NCBI GenBank assembly: GCA_003220225.1
Contig: QHRU01000074.1
Coordinates: 1 to 34,472 of the forward strand
From: Candidatus Rokuibacteriota bacterium
GTDB taxonomy: Bacteria > Methylomirabilota > Methylomirabilia > Rokubacteriales > CSP1-6
Direction of reading: 5' to 3'
Length of the DNA stretch: 34,472 nucleotides
Program-made: the position numbers and the translations under genes
In this document: positions 26,985 through 34,472 of the stretch, one piece after another
How the letters are laid out: every line of letters starts with the position of its first letter
Numbering within the stretch: position 1 is the stretch's first letter
The notes under the pieces: model-generated
Databases searched by the model: none
What the model saw: only the letters and a program-made list of their open reading frames with translations
What the model was told of the DNA's origin: nothing

Positions 26985-28304
26985 CTACCCAGGGGCGAGC
27001 GGGTGCAGGACGCTGATCGCGTAGCGGAGGTCCAGACGCTCGCCGAACCAGCCGGGGCTCGAGGTCCGCGCGTCGATGTGAAGTCCTCGCGCGTCGTTGT
27101 GCGCCCGCAGCGTCTCGACCGGGTCCGTAGGCACCGCAGCCGCGGACGGGACGTCGGGGAATGGCCGGCCGTTGGGCCGCGTGAACTGCAGCTCGCCATC
27201 GGGCCGCCGTTCCACCTGGTACCCGTCTTCGTGAACCGTGCGGTGGTGACGGCGACATAGCCGAGTGAGATTGGAGAGCGTGGTGGGCCCGCCGTTGGCC
27301 CAGTGCTGGATGTGATGGCCTTGACCGAACGGAAGCCCGCAGCCCGGAAAACGGCAGACCGGGTCGCGGTGATGCAGGGCACGCCTCAGCGCAGGCGGAA
27401 TCGTCCGCGTGCGGGCGCCGACTTCCATCAGCTCACCGTCCGGCCCGTGTCGCATGACGACCCTGGTCGCGTCGCACGCGAGGCGCCGGGACGTTTCCGC
27501 GAAAACGCGCGCGCCGTCTTCGAGGACCGACTGGCCAGGGGCACCGGGATCCGCCAGGACCGGGGCGTCCACGTGAACGACCACCTGATACCGTTCGCAG
27601 GGTGTCCCTGGATCGAGACCGTGGTGCAGCGCCGTCTCGGCGAGCAGCGCCAGCGCGTCGGCCTGCTGCTGGCCCCACGTCGGCGTGTCCTCGCCGACGA
27701 TGAGGCCCGTCACCGGGTCGAGCGTTTCCGCGGAACCGTTTTTGTTTATCACGGGGCCGCGCGCCTCCCGAGCCGCTTCGAGCGCCTTCATCAGCACGGC
27801 CCCGGCCTCCGGCTCCAGCCGCCCCCGGATAACCACCATGCCGTCTTCGTCTTGATAGACATGGAGCGCGCGGCGCCGGTGGCGCCGAATGGTTTCCCGC
27901 GTCTCCGCGATCCGATCCACCCGCCTCCAACCTCGCACGATGCGCGCCACGTGTTCTGCGGTTCCCGCCCGGCCGACCTTGAGCAGCCGCTCTTCGGTCT
28001 CCGGCGTGGCCACGCGAGTGAGCGCGCGGACCTTCGAGTACGACAGCTCACCGCGGGCCAGCGCTCCGGCCAGCAACGGCAGCATGCCGAGCGCCCGCGC
28101 CACGCGAACCCGCTCGCGGGCGGCGCCCGGGTCGAGCCCGACGCGCCACGTCAGCCACGCGGCGCAGGAGCGGAAGCCGTTGCCCCAGCCGCCGCGGAGG
28201 TCGAAGTCGCGGATGAGATCGAGCAGCCGAGCGGTCGCGGCGTCGTGATGGGCGGACAGCTCGGCGATGTCATCGCCAAGGCGCTCGAGCTCTGGAGTGT
28301 TCAT
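26985..28304 (-). CDS. DUF222 (13E12-type) protein with C-terminal HNH endonuclease domain
   Basis: 439 residues. The N-terminal DUF222 region contains GGWGNGFRSCAAWLTWRVGL, ARERVRVARAL, GELSYSKVRALTRVATPE and ADALALLAE, all typical of the 13E12 repeat family. The HNH domain near 350-400 has CRFPGCG, HHIQHWANGGPTTLSNLTRL and CRRHHRTVHEDGY, so metal and catalytic histidines are complete. The family is often multicopy in high-GC genomes; its biological role is not established. The start MNTPELERLG (28304) follows GGGGAG. A TAGAGT -10-like box lies at 28341-28336. The region upstream has somewhat lower GC than neighbours. Confidence 0.9.
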   Translation of the reverse strand: MNTPELERLGDDIAELSAHHDAATARLLDLIRDFDLRGGWGNGFRSCAAWLTWRVGLDPGAARERVRVARALGMLPLLAGALARGELSYSKVRALTRVATPETEERLLKVGRAGTAEHVARIVRGWRRVDRIAETRETIRRHRRRALHVYQDEDGMVVIRGRLEPEAGAVLMKALEAAREARGPVINKNGSAETLDPVTGLIVGEDTPTWGQQQADALALLAETALHHGLDPGTPCERYQVVVHVDAPVLADPGAPGQSVLEDGARVFAETSRRLACDATRVVMRHGPDGELMEVGARTRTIPPALRRALHHRDPVCRFPGCGLPFGQGHHIQHWANGGPTTLSNLTRLCRRHHRTVHEDGYQVERRPDGELQFTRPNGRPFPDVPSAAAVPTDPVETLRAHNDARGLHIDARTSSPGWFGERLDLRYAISVLHPLAPG

Positions 28305-28564
28305 CGGCGCGTCTCCCCTGTTATTTGCTGCGCCGACTCTACACCTGGGTTTTCGACGGCCCCCCGCGACGCCAGGACGCGCGATCGCCGCGCGAGCCGG
28401 AATTTTCGGCGGACACGACCCGACGTCTCGCATGACGTCAACGCGCGCCGCTGCGGCGGAATTCCGCGGCGATTGCGCACGCTGAGCAGGGGTTCAGCCG
28501 AGACGCTGTCAAGAGTGGAAAATCAGATACACGTGCCACCGCAACACGGCACGCGCGCTTCGAC
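28305..28564. other. 260-base spacer without a recognisable gene
   Basis: It holds the probable promoter and ribosome-binding site of the HNH gene at its left end. I see scattered short palindromes: TGACGTCA near 28434 and a perfect 12-bp GCGGAATTCCGC at 28456-28467. There is no open frame with convincing codon use, no T-tract terminator and no RNA gene. Base composition is a little less GC-biased than the coding DNA around it. Confidence 0.4.
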
Positions 28565-29206
28565 TCACACGTCCCGCGCCAGCCTCACGCCGTAGTCGGA
28601 GTAGCGCAGCGCGGGCGGCAGCGACGAGCGGTGACCGACGGCGCTCCACGGATCGGCGTGCCGCCAGGCGCCGCCGCGGCTGACGCGACGCGTGCCCGTC
28701 GGCGGCCCGATCGGATTCATGGCCGGCGACCGCGCATAGTAGTCGTCGGCGTACCAGTCGGCGCACCACTCGTGGCAGACGCCGGAGAGGTCGAAGAGCC
28801 CGAGCGGATTGGGCGGCGTGGCGCGCACGCGCGGCGGCTGCGTGAAGCGCTGCGCCGGCGCGGCGCCCGGCCAGGGCAGGCGGCCGTGGGCGCCGCCGCC
28901 GCGCGCGGCCTTCTCCCACTCGGCTTCCGTCGGCAGCCGCGCCCCCGCCCACGTCGCGAACGCGCGGGCCTCGTCCCACGACACGCCGACCACCGGCTGC
29001 TCGGGATCGTCGAAGCCGGCCTCGCGCCAGAAGGCGGGTGGCGCCGCGCCGGTGGCGGCGAGATAGCGCGCGTAGGCGGCGTTGGTGACGGGCGTGACGG
29101 CGATGGCGAACGCGTCGAGCCGCACGGGGTGCACGGGCCGCTCGCTCGGTGGCCCGTCCGCGTCGCCCATCAGGAACCCGCCGGCGGCGACCTCCACGAA
29201 GTCCAC
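28565..29206 (-). CDS. SUMF1/FGE-fold protein lacking the catalytic cysteines
   Basis: About 213 residues, a compact formylglycine-generating-enzyme sulfatase-modifying (SUMF1) domain: [95 protein letters not shown] and YGVRLARDV. True FGEs end with a cysteine pair in RC(A/S)xR and GFRC; here the positions read GHRSSLPP and GVRLA. Both cysteines are missing, so sulfatase activation is unlikely; a binding or other SUMF1 role is inferred. The start is uncertain: GTG 29206, or GTG 29197, both just after the TATA core shared with the divergent aminotransferase gene. Confidence 0.8.
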   Translation of the reverse strand: MDFVEVAAGGFLMGDADGPPSERPVHPVRLDAFAIAVTPVTNAAYARYLAATGAAPPAFWREAGFDDPEQPVVGVSWDEARAFATWAGARLPTEAEWEKAARGGGAHGRLPWPGAAPAQRFTQPPRVRATPPNPLGLFDLSGVCHEWCADWYADDYYARSPAMNPIGPPTGTRRVSRGGAWRHADPWSAVGHRSSLPPALRYSDYGVRLARDV

Positions 29207-29211
29207 GAGGA

Positions 29212-29217
29212 TATAAT
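29212..29217 (+). promoter_or_regulatory. -10 box of the aminotransferase gene, leaderless
   Basis: A perfect TATAAT (29212-29217) is followed by 7 bases and the ATG at 29225. No clear -35 hexamer is found. The same core read backwards (TATATC) lies just before the divergent SUMF1-fold gene, whose start is only 18 bases away. Confidence 0.5.
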
Positions 29218-29224
29218 GCGCCCC

Positions 29225-30388
29225 ATGAATGTCGCGGAACGGATGGGACGGCTCGGGACCGAATCGGCCTTCGAGGTGCTCGCGCGCGCCAGGGCCCTGG
29301 AACGGCAGGGCAAGCAGGTCATCCACCTCGAGATCGGCGAGCCCGACTTCGACACGCCGGAGCACATCAGGGACGCGGCCAAGCGCGCCCTCGACGCGGG
29401 CGCGACGCACTACGGGCCGTCGGCCGGACTGCCGGAGCTACGCGAGGCCATCGCGAAGCACATCACCGAGACGCGCGGCGTCCCTGTGTCCCTCGAGCAG
29501 GTGGTCGTCACGCCGGGCGCCAAGCCGATCATGTTCTTCACGATCATGGCGCTGGCGGGCCACGGCGACGAGGTCATCTATCCGAATCCGGGCTTCCCGA
29601 TCTACGAGTCGGTCATCAACTTCGTGGGCGCGACGGCGGTGCCGATCCCGCTGCGCGAGTCGAGCGAGTTCGGCTTCGACCTCGAGCTGCTCGAGAGGTC
29701 CATCTCGTCGCGCACGAAGCTGATCGTCATCAACTCGCCGGCGAACCCGACGGGCGGGGTGCTGGACCGCGCGCAGATCGATCGCGTCGCGGCCCTGGCG
29801 GCGGCGCGGAACATCCCCGTGCTGTCGGACGAGATCTACCGGCAGTTCCTCTACGACGGCGAGTTCGTCTCGATCTACAACCGCCCGGGCATGGCCGAGC
29901 GCACGATCATCCTCGACGGCTTCTCCAAGTCGTACGCGATGACCGGCTGGCGGCTCGGCTACGGCGTCTTCCCGCCGCCGCTCGTCGAGCACATCACGCG
30001 GCTGATGGTGAACTCGGCCTCGTGCACGGCGTCGTTCGTGCAGCTCGCCGGCGTCGCCGCGCTCCAGGGCGAGCAGGCCGGCCGCATGGTCGCCGAGTTC
30101 AAGCGGCGGCGCGACATCCTCGTGGACGGGCTCAACAAGCTGCCCGGCGTGAAGTGCCTGCGCCCGCGCGGCGCGTTCTACGTGTTCCCGAACATCACCG
30201 GCACCAGGCGCTCGTCCGCGGAAGTCGCCGAGCGCCTGCTCAACGAGGCCGGCGTCGCCGCCCTGTCGGGCGCCGCCTTCGGCGCCCACGGCGAGGGCTA
30301 CCTCAGGTTCTCCTACGCCAACTCGGAGGCGAACCTCCGCGCCGCCCTCGACAGCATGCGCCCGGTCTTCGAGTCGCTCGCGCGCTGA
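29225..30388 (+). CDS. PLP-dependent class I/II aminotransferase (aspartate aminotransferase family)
   Basis: 387 residues, fold type [18 protein letters not shown] opens the small domain. [19 protein letters not shown] follows. [23 protein letters not shown] and the PLP lysine K235 in [18 protein letters not shown] form the cofactor site, and [20 protein letters not shown] carries the substrate-carboxylate arginine. This subgroup covers aspartate, alanine and aromatic aminotransferases; the substrate is not resolved. ATG 29225 sits 7 bases after TATAAT. Its stop is overlapped by the probable CTG start of the nucleotidyltransferase. Confidence 0.93.
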   Translation: MNVAERMGRLGTESAFEVLARARALERQGKQVIHLEIGEPDFDTPEHIRDAAKRALDAGATHYGPSAGLPELREAIAKHITETRGVPVSLEQVVVTPGAKPIMFFTIMALAGHGDEVIYPNPGFPIYESVINFVGATAVPIPLRESSEFGFDLELLERSISSRTKLIVINSPANPTGGVLDRAQIDRVAALAAARNIPVLSDEIYRQFLYDGEFVSIYNRPGMAERTIILDGFSKSYAMTGWRLGYGVFPPPLVEHITRLMVNSASCTASFVQLAGVAALQGEQAGRMVAEFKRRRDILVDGLNKLPGVKCLRPRGAFYVFPNITGTRRSSAEVAERLLNEAGVAALSGAAFGAHGEGYLRFSYANSEANLRAALDSMRPVFESLAR

Positions 30389-31155
30389 GTCGTCACCCGA
30401 CGCAGCACCCGGACGTCGACGCGCTGCTCGATTTCTTCCTGTCCGACGTGCAAGCCATCCTCGGACGCGGCTTCGTCGGACTCTATCTCGAGGGTTCCAT
30501 CGCGCTCGGAGAGTTCGAAGCCGATCGTAGCGATATCGACTTCGTCGTGGTGACCGACGGCGACCCCTCGGGGGAGACGTTTCTCGCGCTGAAGGCGCTG
30601 CATGCGCGACTCGCCGCCGCCGAGCCGAAGTGGGGCCTGGAGCTCGAGGGTTCGTACGTCCCCCGGCACGCGATCCGCCATCATGACCCACGGCCCGCCG
30701 CGCAGCCCTACATCGATCGCGGCACGGGCGAGCTGGCCATCGTGCACCAGGAGAGCGGCTACTGGATCATTCACCGTTCCCTCCTGCGCGAGCATGGCGT
30801 GGTGCTGGCGGGACCAAACCCAAAGACGCTGATCGACCCGGTGCACCCCGACCATGTACGTCAAGCCGCGTCGGACGTGTTGCGCGAATGGTGGGTGCCG
30901 ATGCTCGACGATCCGACGCGCTTGCAGAGCTGGGGGTATCGTTGCTACGCCGTTCTCACGATGTGCCGGATGCTGTATACGCTGCGGCACGGGACCATCG
31001 TCTCCAAGAGGTTCGCGGCGCGCCGGACGCAGGACACGCTCGACCCGCGGTGGACGAGTCTCGTTCGCGACGCGCTGGCGTGGTCGCCCGCCGCGCCGCC
31101 AGACCTGAAGGAGACGCTGGAGCTCATCCGGTATGCGTCGCGGCCGCTGACATGA
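30385..31155 (+). CDS. Aminoglycoside adenylyltransferase-like nucleotidyltransferase (DUF4111 type)
   Basis: About 256 residues. The Pol-beta-type nucleotidyltransferase core is GLYLEGSIALGEFEADRSDI with DFVVVTD: G37-S38 and D50-x-D52 are the metal-binding motif. The C-terminal helical domain (DHVRQAASDVLREWWVPML, YAVLTMCRMLYTLRHGTIVS) matches the AadA/DUF4111 partner domain. It may adenylylate a small molecule such as an aminoglycoside; resistance is not implied by sequence alone. No ATG or GTG occurs near the N-terminus. CTG 30385, overlapping the aminotransferase stop, gives [20 protein letters not shown] and the expected length. The stop overlaps the next start (ATGA). Confidence 0.82.
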   Translation: MSRHPTQHPDVDALLDFFLSDVQAILGRGFVGLYLEGSIALGEFEADRSDIDFVVVTDGDPSGETFLALKALHARLAAAEPKWGLELEGSYVPRHAIRHHDPRPAAQPYIDRGTGELAIVHQESGYWIIHRSLLREHGVVLAGPNPKTLIDPVHPDHVRQAASDVLREWWVPMLDDPTRLQSWGYRCYAVLTMCRMLYTLRHGTIVSKRFAARRTQDTLDPRWTSLVRDALAWSPAAPPDLKETLELIRYASRPLT

Positions 31156-32564
31156 GCCGCAGCAGTGTCGCGGCGGTCGTCGCGGACGGTGTCGCTCGCG
31201 CGGGGGTCCCGCGCGTGTTCGCGTCACCCGGCGCCTTGGTCGCCATCGGCGACGCGGCGATCGCGCGCGGCCTCGCGGTCGTCCAGACCGCGGGCGCGAC
31301 CGCAGCCGGCGTGATGGCCGCCATCACCGCGGAGCTGGTCGACGCGCCGGGCGTCGCACTGGTCTCGTTCGCCGGCGGTCTCGCGCCGGTCCTCGACGGC
31401 GCGGCGCACGCGACGCGCGACCGCGCCGCGGTGATCGTGATCTCCGAGGGCGTCGCCGACTCACGGCTCCTCGAGCCGGTGGTGAAGGCGACCGTCGTCG
31501 CGGATCCCGCCTCCGCCGGCCACTCGGTCGCCCACGCCGCGCAGCTCTGCATGGCCGATCCTCGCGGGGCTGTTCACCTCGTCGTCCCCGCCGGCGTGGC
31601 GGAGGCGCCGGCGCTGCCCGTCGTCACCGCGTGTCGTCGCGCGCCGGTGCCCGCGCCGGCGGCCGACGCGCTCGACGCGCTGGCCGACTCGATCGCGCGC
31701 GCGGCGCGTCCCGTGCTGGTCGCCGGCCTCGAGACGGGACCCGACGACGCCAAGTGGCTCCGCGCGCTCGCCGAGTCGGTGCCCGCGCCGGTCCTCACCA
31801 CGCCGAAGGGCAAGGGCGCGTTGCCGGACCCACATCCGCTCGTCCTCGGCCTGCTCGCCGCCGAGCACCCGTTGCTCGCGCAGAGCGATCTCTTGATCGT
31901 GGTCGGCGTCGATCCGGTCGAGGTGAGTCCCGGGGTCTGGCCCGCCGGCGTCCCGCTCGCGCGTGTCGGCCGCGCGCCGGGCAACGGTGTGGTCGGCGAG
32001 ATCGCGCTGGTCATCGAGGAGCTGGCGCCGCGCCTGCGTGGGCGCGCGCGCGCCGACTGGGACGTCGCCGCGCTCGATCGCCTCAAGCGCGGGCTCGGCG
32101 CGGCGGCGGCGGGGGCCGGGCTCGCGCGGCGCCGCGTGGTCGAGATCGCGCGCGAGCTGACGCCCGCGGGCACGCGGCTCGCGCTCGACGTGCCGCTGGC
32201 GGCGGCGTGGCAGTCGGTCGCGCCGCGCGAGTGCCTCGTGCCCAACGGCGTCGCGACGCTCGGCTTCGCGCTGCCGGCCGCTCTGGCGGCTGCCATGGCC
32301 CAGGACGACGCGCGCGTGGTCGCGATCGGCGCCGCCGCGGGTTTCGCGGCGATGGCGGGCGAGTGGCCCACGGCGGCGCGGCTCGGCGCGCCGGTCGTCG
32401 CCGTCGCGCTGAATCAGGGCGGCGCGACCGACGTGACGACCGCCGCAGGCGCGGCGGGCGTCGCAATAGCGACCGCCGGCGACGAGGCGTCGTTTCGCTC
32501 GGCATTCGAGCGAGCGTGGCGCGCCGGCACGCCGATGTTGGTGGACGCCCACGTCAGCCGGTAG
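31152..32564 (+). CDS. TPP-enzyme-fold protein with degenerate cofactor motifs
   Basis: 470 residues with the acetolactate-synthase/benzoylformate-decarboxylase three-domain layout: pyrimidine-binding N-terminus (GVARAGVPRVFASPGALVAI), central domain (RPVLVAGLETGPD, DLLIVVGVDPVEVSPG) and C-terminal PP domain (GVATLGFALPAALAAAMAQD). The key features of active enzymes are missing. The glutamate that activates TPP is absent (TAGATAAGVMAAITAEL in place of a HEQ/GAAFMA type motif), and the GDG...N Mg-diphosphate motif reads IGAAAGFAAMAGEW...ALNQGG. It is also about 80 residues shorter than usual. It is probably catalytically altered or inactive. It is translationally coupled to the nucleotidyltransferase. 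Confidence 0.75.
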   Translation: MSRSSVAAVVADGVARAGVPRVFASPGALVAIGDAAIARGLAVVQTAGATAAGVMAAITAELVDAPGVALVSFAGGLAPVLDGAAHATRDRAAVIVISEGVADSRLLEPVVKATVVADPASAGHSVAHAAQLCMADPRGAVHLVVPAGVAEAPALPVVTACRRAPVPAPAADALDALADSIARAARPVLVAGLETGPDDAKWLRALAESVPAPVLTTPKGKGALPDPHPLVLGLLAAEHPLLAQSDLLIVVGVDPVEVSPGVWPAGVPLARVGRAPGNGVVGEIALVIEELAPRLRGRARADWDVAALDRLKRGLGAAAAGAGLARRRVVEIARELTPAGTRLALDVPLAAAWQSVAPRECLVPNGVATLGFALPAALAAAMAQDDARVVAIGAAAGFAAMAGEWPTAARLGAPVVAVALNQGGATDVTTAAGAAGVAIATAGDEASFRSAFERAWRAGTPMLVDAHVSR

Positions 32565-32567
32565 CAT
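32538..32567 (+). promoter_or_regulatory. Promoter-like pair before the rhodanese gene
   Basis: TTGGTG (32538-32543), an 18-base spacer and TAGCAT (32562-32567) precede the ATG at 32574 by 6 bases. The -35 element lies inside the end of the TPP-fold gene. The arrangement repeats that of the cyclophilin-like and uvrA promoters. Confidence 0.45.
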
Positions 32568-32573
32568 GGGCCC

Positions 32574-33443
32574 ATGACACGCCTCAGCCTCGCCGTGGCG
32601 CTGGTGCTGGCCCTGGTCCTGCCCGCGGTCGCCGCCGACCACCCGCTGCTCGTCACGCCGGCCTGGGTCGCCGAGCGGCTCGGCCGGGCGGACGTCCGCA
32701 TCATCGATCTCTCCGACGCGGAAGATTACGCGAGGGGCCACATTCCCGGCGCCGTGCACCTCGACTTCACCGATACGCGGCCGCAGGCGAGTGAGGGCGT
32801 GTTCCGCGCGCCGACGGCCGAGGAGGGCCGCCGACTGTTCGCGCGGCTCGGCATCACACCGGACACGACGGTGATCCTCTACGACGACGAGGGCGGTCTG
32901 CACGCCGCGTGGCTGTTCCTCGTGCTCGACGTCCTGGGCCACCCGCGCGTCTCGGTGCTGGACGGCGGCAGCCAGCGCTGGCGCGCCGGCGGCGGCGCGT
33001 GGACGACGGACGTGCCCCGCGCCCCCGCGTCGAGCAGGGTGCCCGCGCCGCGCGTCAGCGCCGACCGTCTCGCCGGCGCCGCGTGGGTGCGCGAGCGCCT
33101 CGGCCGCCGCGACGTGGCGCTGGTGGACGCGCGTACGCCCGATGAATTCGACGGGCGCGACGTGCGCGCGCGCCGCGGCGGACACATCCCCGGCGCGCTG
33201 AATGTCGAGTGGCGCCGCCACCTGCGGCCCGACGGGACGTTCAAGCCGGTGGCCGCGCTGCGCCAGATGTACGTCGCCCAGGGGATCACGCCCGACAAGA
33301 CGGTCGTCACGTACTGCCAGACCCACCACCGCGCGTCGCACACGTACTTCGTCCTGCGCCTGCTCGGCTATCCGCGTGTCGTGGCCTACACGGGCTCGTG
33401 GGCCGAGTGGGGCAACCGCCCCGACCTGCCGATCGCGCGCTGA
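32574..33443 (+). CDS. Exported tandem-rhodanese sulfurtransferase
   Basis: 289 residues. A signal peptide (RLSLAVALVLALVLPAVA-A) indicates export to the periplasm. Two rhodanese domains follow. The first (about 25-140) has DVRIIDLSDAEDYARGHIPG but aspartate/glutamate-rich YDDEGG at the catalytic loop, so it is inactive. The second (about 155-289) has C248 in VVTYCQTHHRASH, the active persulfide cysteine, and ends YTGSWAEWGNRPDLPI as in thiosulfate/3-mercaptopyruvate sulfurtransferases. It transfers sulfane sulfur to thiols or cyanide. The donor is not known. Confidence 0.93.
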   Translation: MTRLSLAVALVLALVLPAVAADHPLLVTPAWVAERLGRADVRIIDLSDAEDYARGHIPGAVHLDFTDTRPQASEGVFRAPTAEEGRRLFARLGITPDTTVILYDDEGGLHAAWLFLVLDVLGHPRVSVLDGGSQRWRAGGGAWTTDVPRAPASSRVPAPRVSADRLAGAAWVRERLGRRDVALVDARTPDEFDGRDVRARRGGHIPGALNVEWRRHLRPDGTFKPVAALRQMYVAQGITPDKTVVTYCQTHHRASHTYFVLRLLGYPRVVAYTGSWAEWGNRPDLPIAR

Positions 33444-33478
33444 GCGGACCACTTTCCCCTGAAGCCGGGGTGGTGTAT

Positions 33479-33484
33479 TACACT
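33479..33484 (+). promoter_or_regulatory. -10-like box before the toxin-antitoxin pair
   Basis: TACACT (33479-33484) ends 8 bases before the antitoxin ATG (33493). The surrounding 49-base spacer is visibly AT-richer than the genes and contains no other promoter candidate. No good -35 is seen. Confidence 0.35.
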
Positions 33485-33492
33485 TCTGTCAT

Positions 33493-33705
33493 ATGGGTCA
33501 GACAATTACCGTCCGCCTTACGAAGCAACTCGCGACCTGGCTCGCCGCCACCGCGGAGCGCACCGGTCTGTCTCAGGGTCGCATCGTTCGTGATCAGCTG
33601 GAGAAGGCCAAGGCCGCCGGGCGCGGGCGGGCCTTCATGCGACTGGCGGGATCGGTCCGCGGCCCGCGCGATCTCTCGTCACGGAAGGGCTTTTCGCACG
33701 CGTGA
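33493..33705 (+). CDS. Ribbon-helix-helix antitoxin
   Basis: 70 residues. MGQTITVRLTKQLATWLAAT is the RHH beta-strand and first helix, and AERTGLSQGRIVRDQLEKAK the second helix with the typical S-xx-R turn. The C-terminal tail (about 45-70) is probably the disordered part that folds onto the toxin. RHH antitoxins bind their own promoter, here the short AT-rich spacer. The stop overlaps the GTG start of the PIN toxin. Confidence 0.85.
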   Translation: MGQTITVRLTKQLATWLAATAERTGLSQGRIVRDQLEKAKAAGRGRAFMRLAGSVRGPRDLSSRKGFSHA

Positions 33706-34109
33706 AGGGCATCGCCGACACGGGCTTTCTCGTGGCATTCGCGAACCGTAGCGATCGGTATCACGAATGGGCAGTGCAGGTAGCGGAGCAGATTACGGCG
33801 CCACTGCTGACCTGTGAGGCGGTTCTTGCCGAAGCGGCGTTCCATCTTGGCGACCTCGGTGTGGTGTTGATGATGATCGAGGAAGGCTTGATCAGCCTGG
33901 CGTTCGAATGTCGCGATCATCTCGAGCACCTCGAAGCCCTGGCGCAGCGCTATGCGAACCGACGACCCGATCTGGCCGACCTCTGTCTGATTCGGATGAG
34001 CGAACTGTATCCGCGGCACAGCGTCGTCACCGTGGATCTCGAGGGCTTTCGGATCTACAGACGCAACAAGCGCGAAGCGATTCCCCTCGTCTGTCCACCC
34101 GGCGCCTGA
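33702..34109 (+). CDS. PIN-domain ribonuclease toxin (VapC-like)
   Basis: 135 residues with a complete PIN fold. GIADTGFLVAFANRSDRYHE carries D6, LLTCEAVLAEAAF carries E39 and E44, RRPDLADLCLIRMSE carries D90/D93, and VVTVDLEGF carries D112, so the acidic metal site is intact. PIN toxins cleave RNA (tRNA, rRNA or mRNA) when the antitoxin is lost. GTG 33702 overlaps the antitoxin stop (GTGA). Codon use is less GC-biased than the neighbours, in line with acquisition by transfer. Confidence 0.88.
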   Translation: MKGIADTGFLVAFANRSDRYHEWAVQVAEQITAPLLTCEAVLAEAAFHLGDLGVVLMMIEEGLISLAFECRDHLEHLEALAQRYANRRPDLADLCLIRMSELYPRHSVVTVDLEGFRIYRRNKREAIPLVCPPGA

Positions 34110-34472
34110 CTACGCCCACTCCCGATAGCTGGGGGGCGAGAGCTCGTCGGCGCTGCGGCCGGCCCAATCGAACTGCTTCATGCGCGGCCACATGCGCTCG
34201 CCACCGGCCTGGAGATCGGCGAGGATCTTCGCGTCGTCCGCGGCGAGCACGCGGCCGCGGTCCACCACGAGCCGGCCGCCGACCCAGACGCGATCGACGT
34301 CCTCCGCCGTCGCGTTGTAGACGATGTTCTTCACGGGATCGCGCAGGGGCGTCATGCCCCACGACGACGCCTTCCACAGGACGAGATCGGCGGTGGCGCC
34401 GGCGGCGATGCGGCCGAGGTCGTCGCGGCCCAGCGCGCGGGCGCCGCCGAGCGTGGCGGCGTCGAACACGTC
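34110..34472 (-). CDS. C-terminal part of an amidohydrolase (5' end beyond the window)
   Basis: 121 residues ending YREWA. LGGARALGRDDLGRIAAGAT followed by ADLVLW is the signature of metal-dependent hydrolases of the chlorohydrolase/cytosine-deaminase (amidohydrolase-1) type where the barrel returns to the small beta-sandwich. VWVGGRLVVDRGRVLAAD closes the sandwich. The metal ligands lie upstream, outside the window, so activity cannot be judged. Its stop abuts the convergent PIN gene stop with no gap. Confidence 0.85.
   Translation of the reverse strand, partial: DVFDAATLGGARALGRDDLGRIAAGATADLVLWKASSWGMTPLRDPVKNIVYNATAEDVDRVWVGGRLVVDRGRVLAADDAKILADLQAGGERMWPRMKQFDWAGRSADELSPPSYREWA

Noticed and set aside
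26985-28304. The HNH gene as a homing endonuclease or part of a mobile intron
   Set aside because: It has a DUF222 N-terminus, no flanking intron structure and no interrupted host gene. DUF222/HNH proteins are free-standing chromosomal genes.
28595-28625. Active formylglycine-generating enzyme (sulfatase activator)
   Set aside because: The two catalytic cysteines expected in the C-terminal motifs are replaced, and no sulfatase gene is nearby.

Overview
The window is about 34.5 kb of very GC-rich bacterial DNA. Coding density is high, genes often overlap by 4 bases (ATGA or GTGA), and GTG and probably CTG starts occur. The protein mix is: F420-type luciferase-like oxidoreductase, fatty acyl-AMP ligase, DinB and VOC proteins, DUF222/HNH, a giant GAF kinase and amidohydrolase. 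Together with high GC and selenoproteins, this suggests an uncultivated soil or subsurface lineage of the Rokubacteria/Methylomirabilota or deltaproteobacterial kind. That assignment is inference from gene content. No rRNA, tRNA, CRISPR array, insertion sequence or phage gene was seen.

Layout. Positions 2-100 are the end of an unidentified gene. 152-1176 is a coupled pair, a cyclophilin-like protein and a small transaldolase. After a hairpin-rich spacer comes an MbfA-like ferritin/VIT membrane protein (1375-2412). The minus strand from 9963 to 2409 carries two probable transcription units. The first runs PIG-L deacetylase, selenocysteine redoxin, VOC protein, tandem DinB protein, YbaK-type editing protein. 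The second runs secreted M28 peptidase with PDZ domain, fatty acyl-AMP ligase, LLM oxidoreductase. On the plus strand, 10057-11690 encodes two unknown membrane proteins. 11732-24455 encodes uvrA, pyruvate kinase, an approximately 2,570-residue hybrid histidine kinase with eleven GAF domains, and a PaaG-like crotonase. A methyltransferase (minus) and a selenocysteine glutaredoxin-DinB fusion (plus) diverge at about 25.2 kb. Then follow a duplicated 8-TM protein, a DUF222/HNH protein, a SUMF1-fold protein, an aminotransferase, a nucleotidyltransferase, a degenerate TPP-fold protein, an exported rhodanese, an RHH/PIN toxin-antitoxin pair and the end of an amidohydrolase.

Most notable are two genes that look broken by a UGA but read through perfectly if UGA is selenocysteine. 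In each, the UGA replaces the first cysteine of a CxxC redox motif, and a bacterial-type SECIS hairpin begins 10-12 bases downstream. One is a membrane-anchored redoxin (YW-U-PFC). The other is a glutaredoxin fused to a DinB domain (PG-U-SSC). Their neighbours (PIG-L deacetylase, DinB, VOC) belong to families that work with low-molecular-weight thiols, so a selenium/thiol redox or detoxification module is a reasonable hypothesis.

Regulation. Several genes show a -10-like hexamer only 6-9 bases before the start codon, three of them with a -35 element at an 18-base spacing. This points to common leaderless transcription. The uvrA promoter has a perfect 21-bp dyad over its -10 box, a candidate DNA-damage operator.
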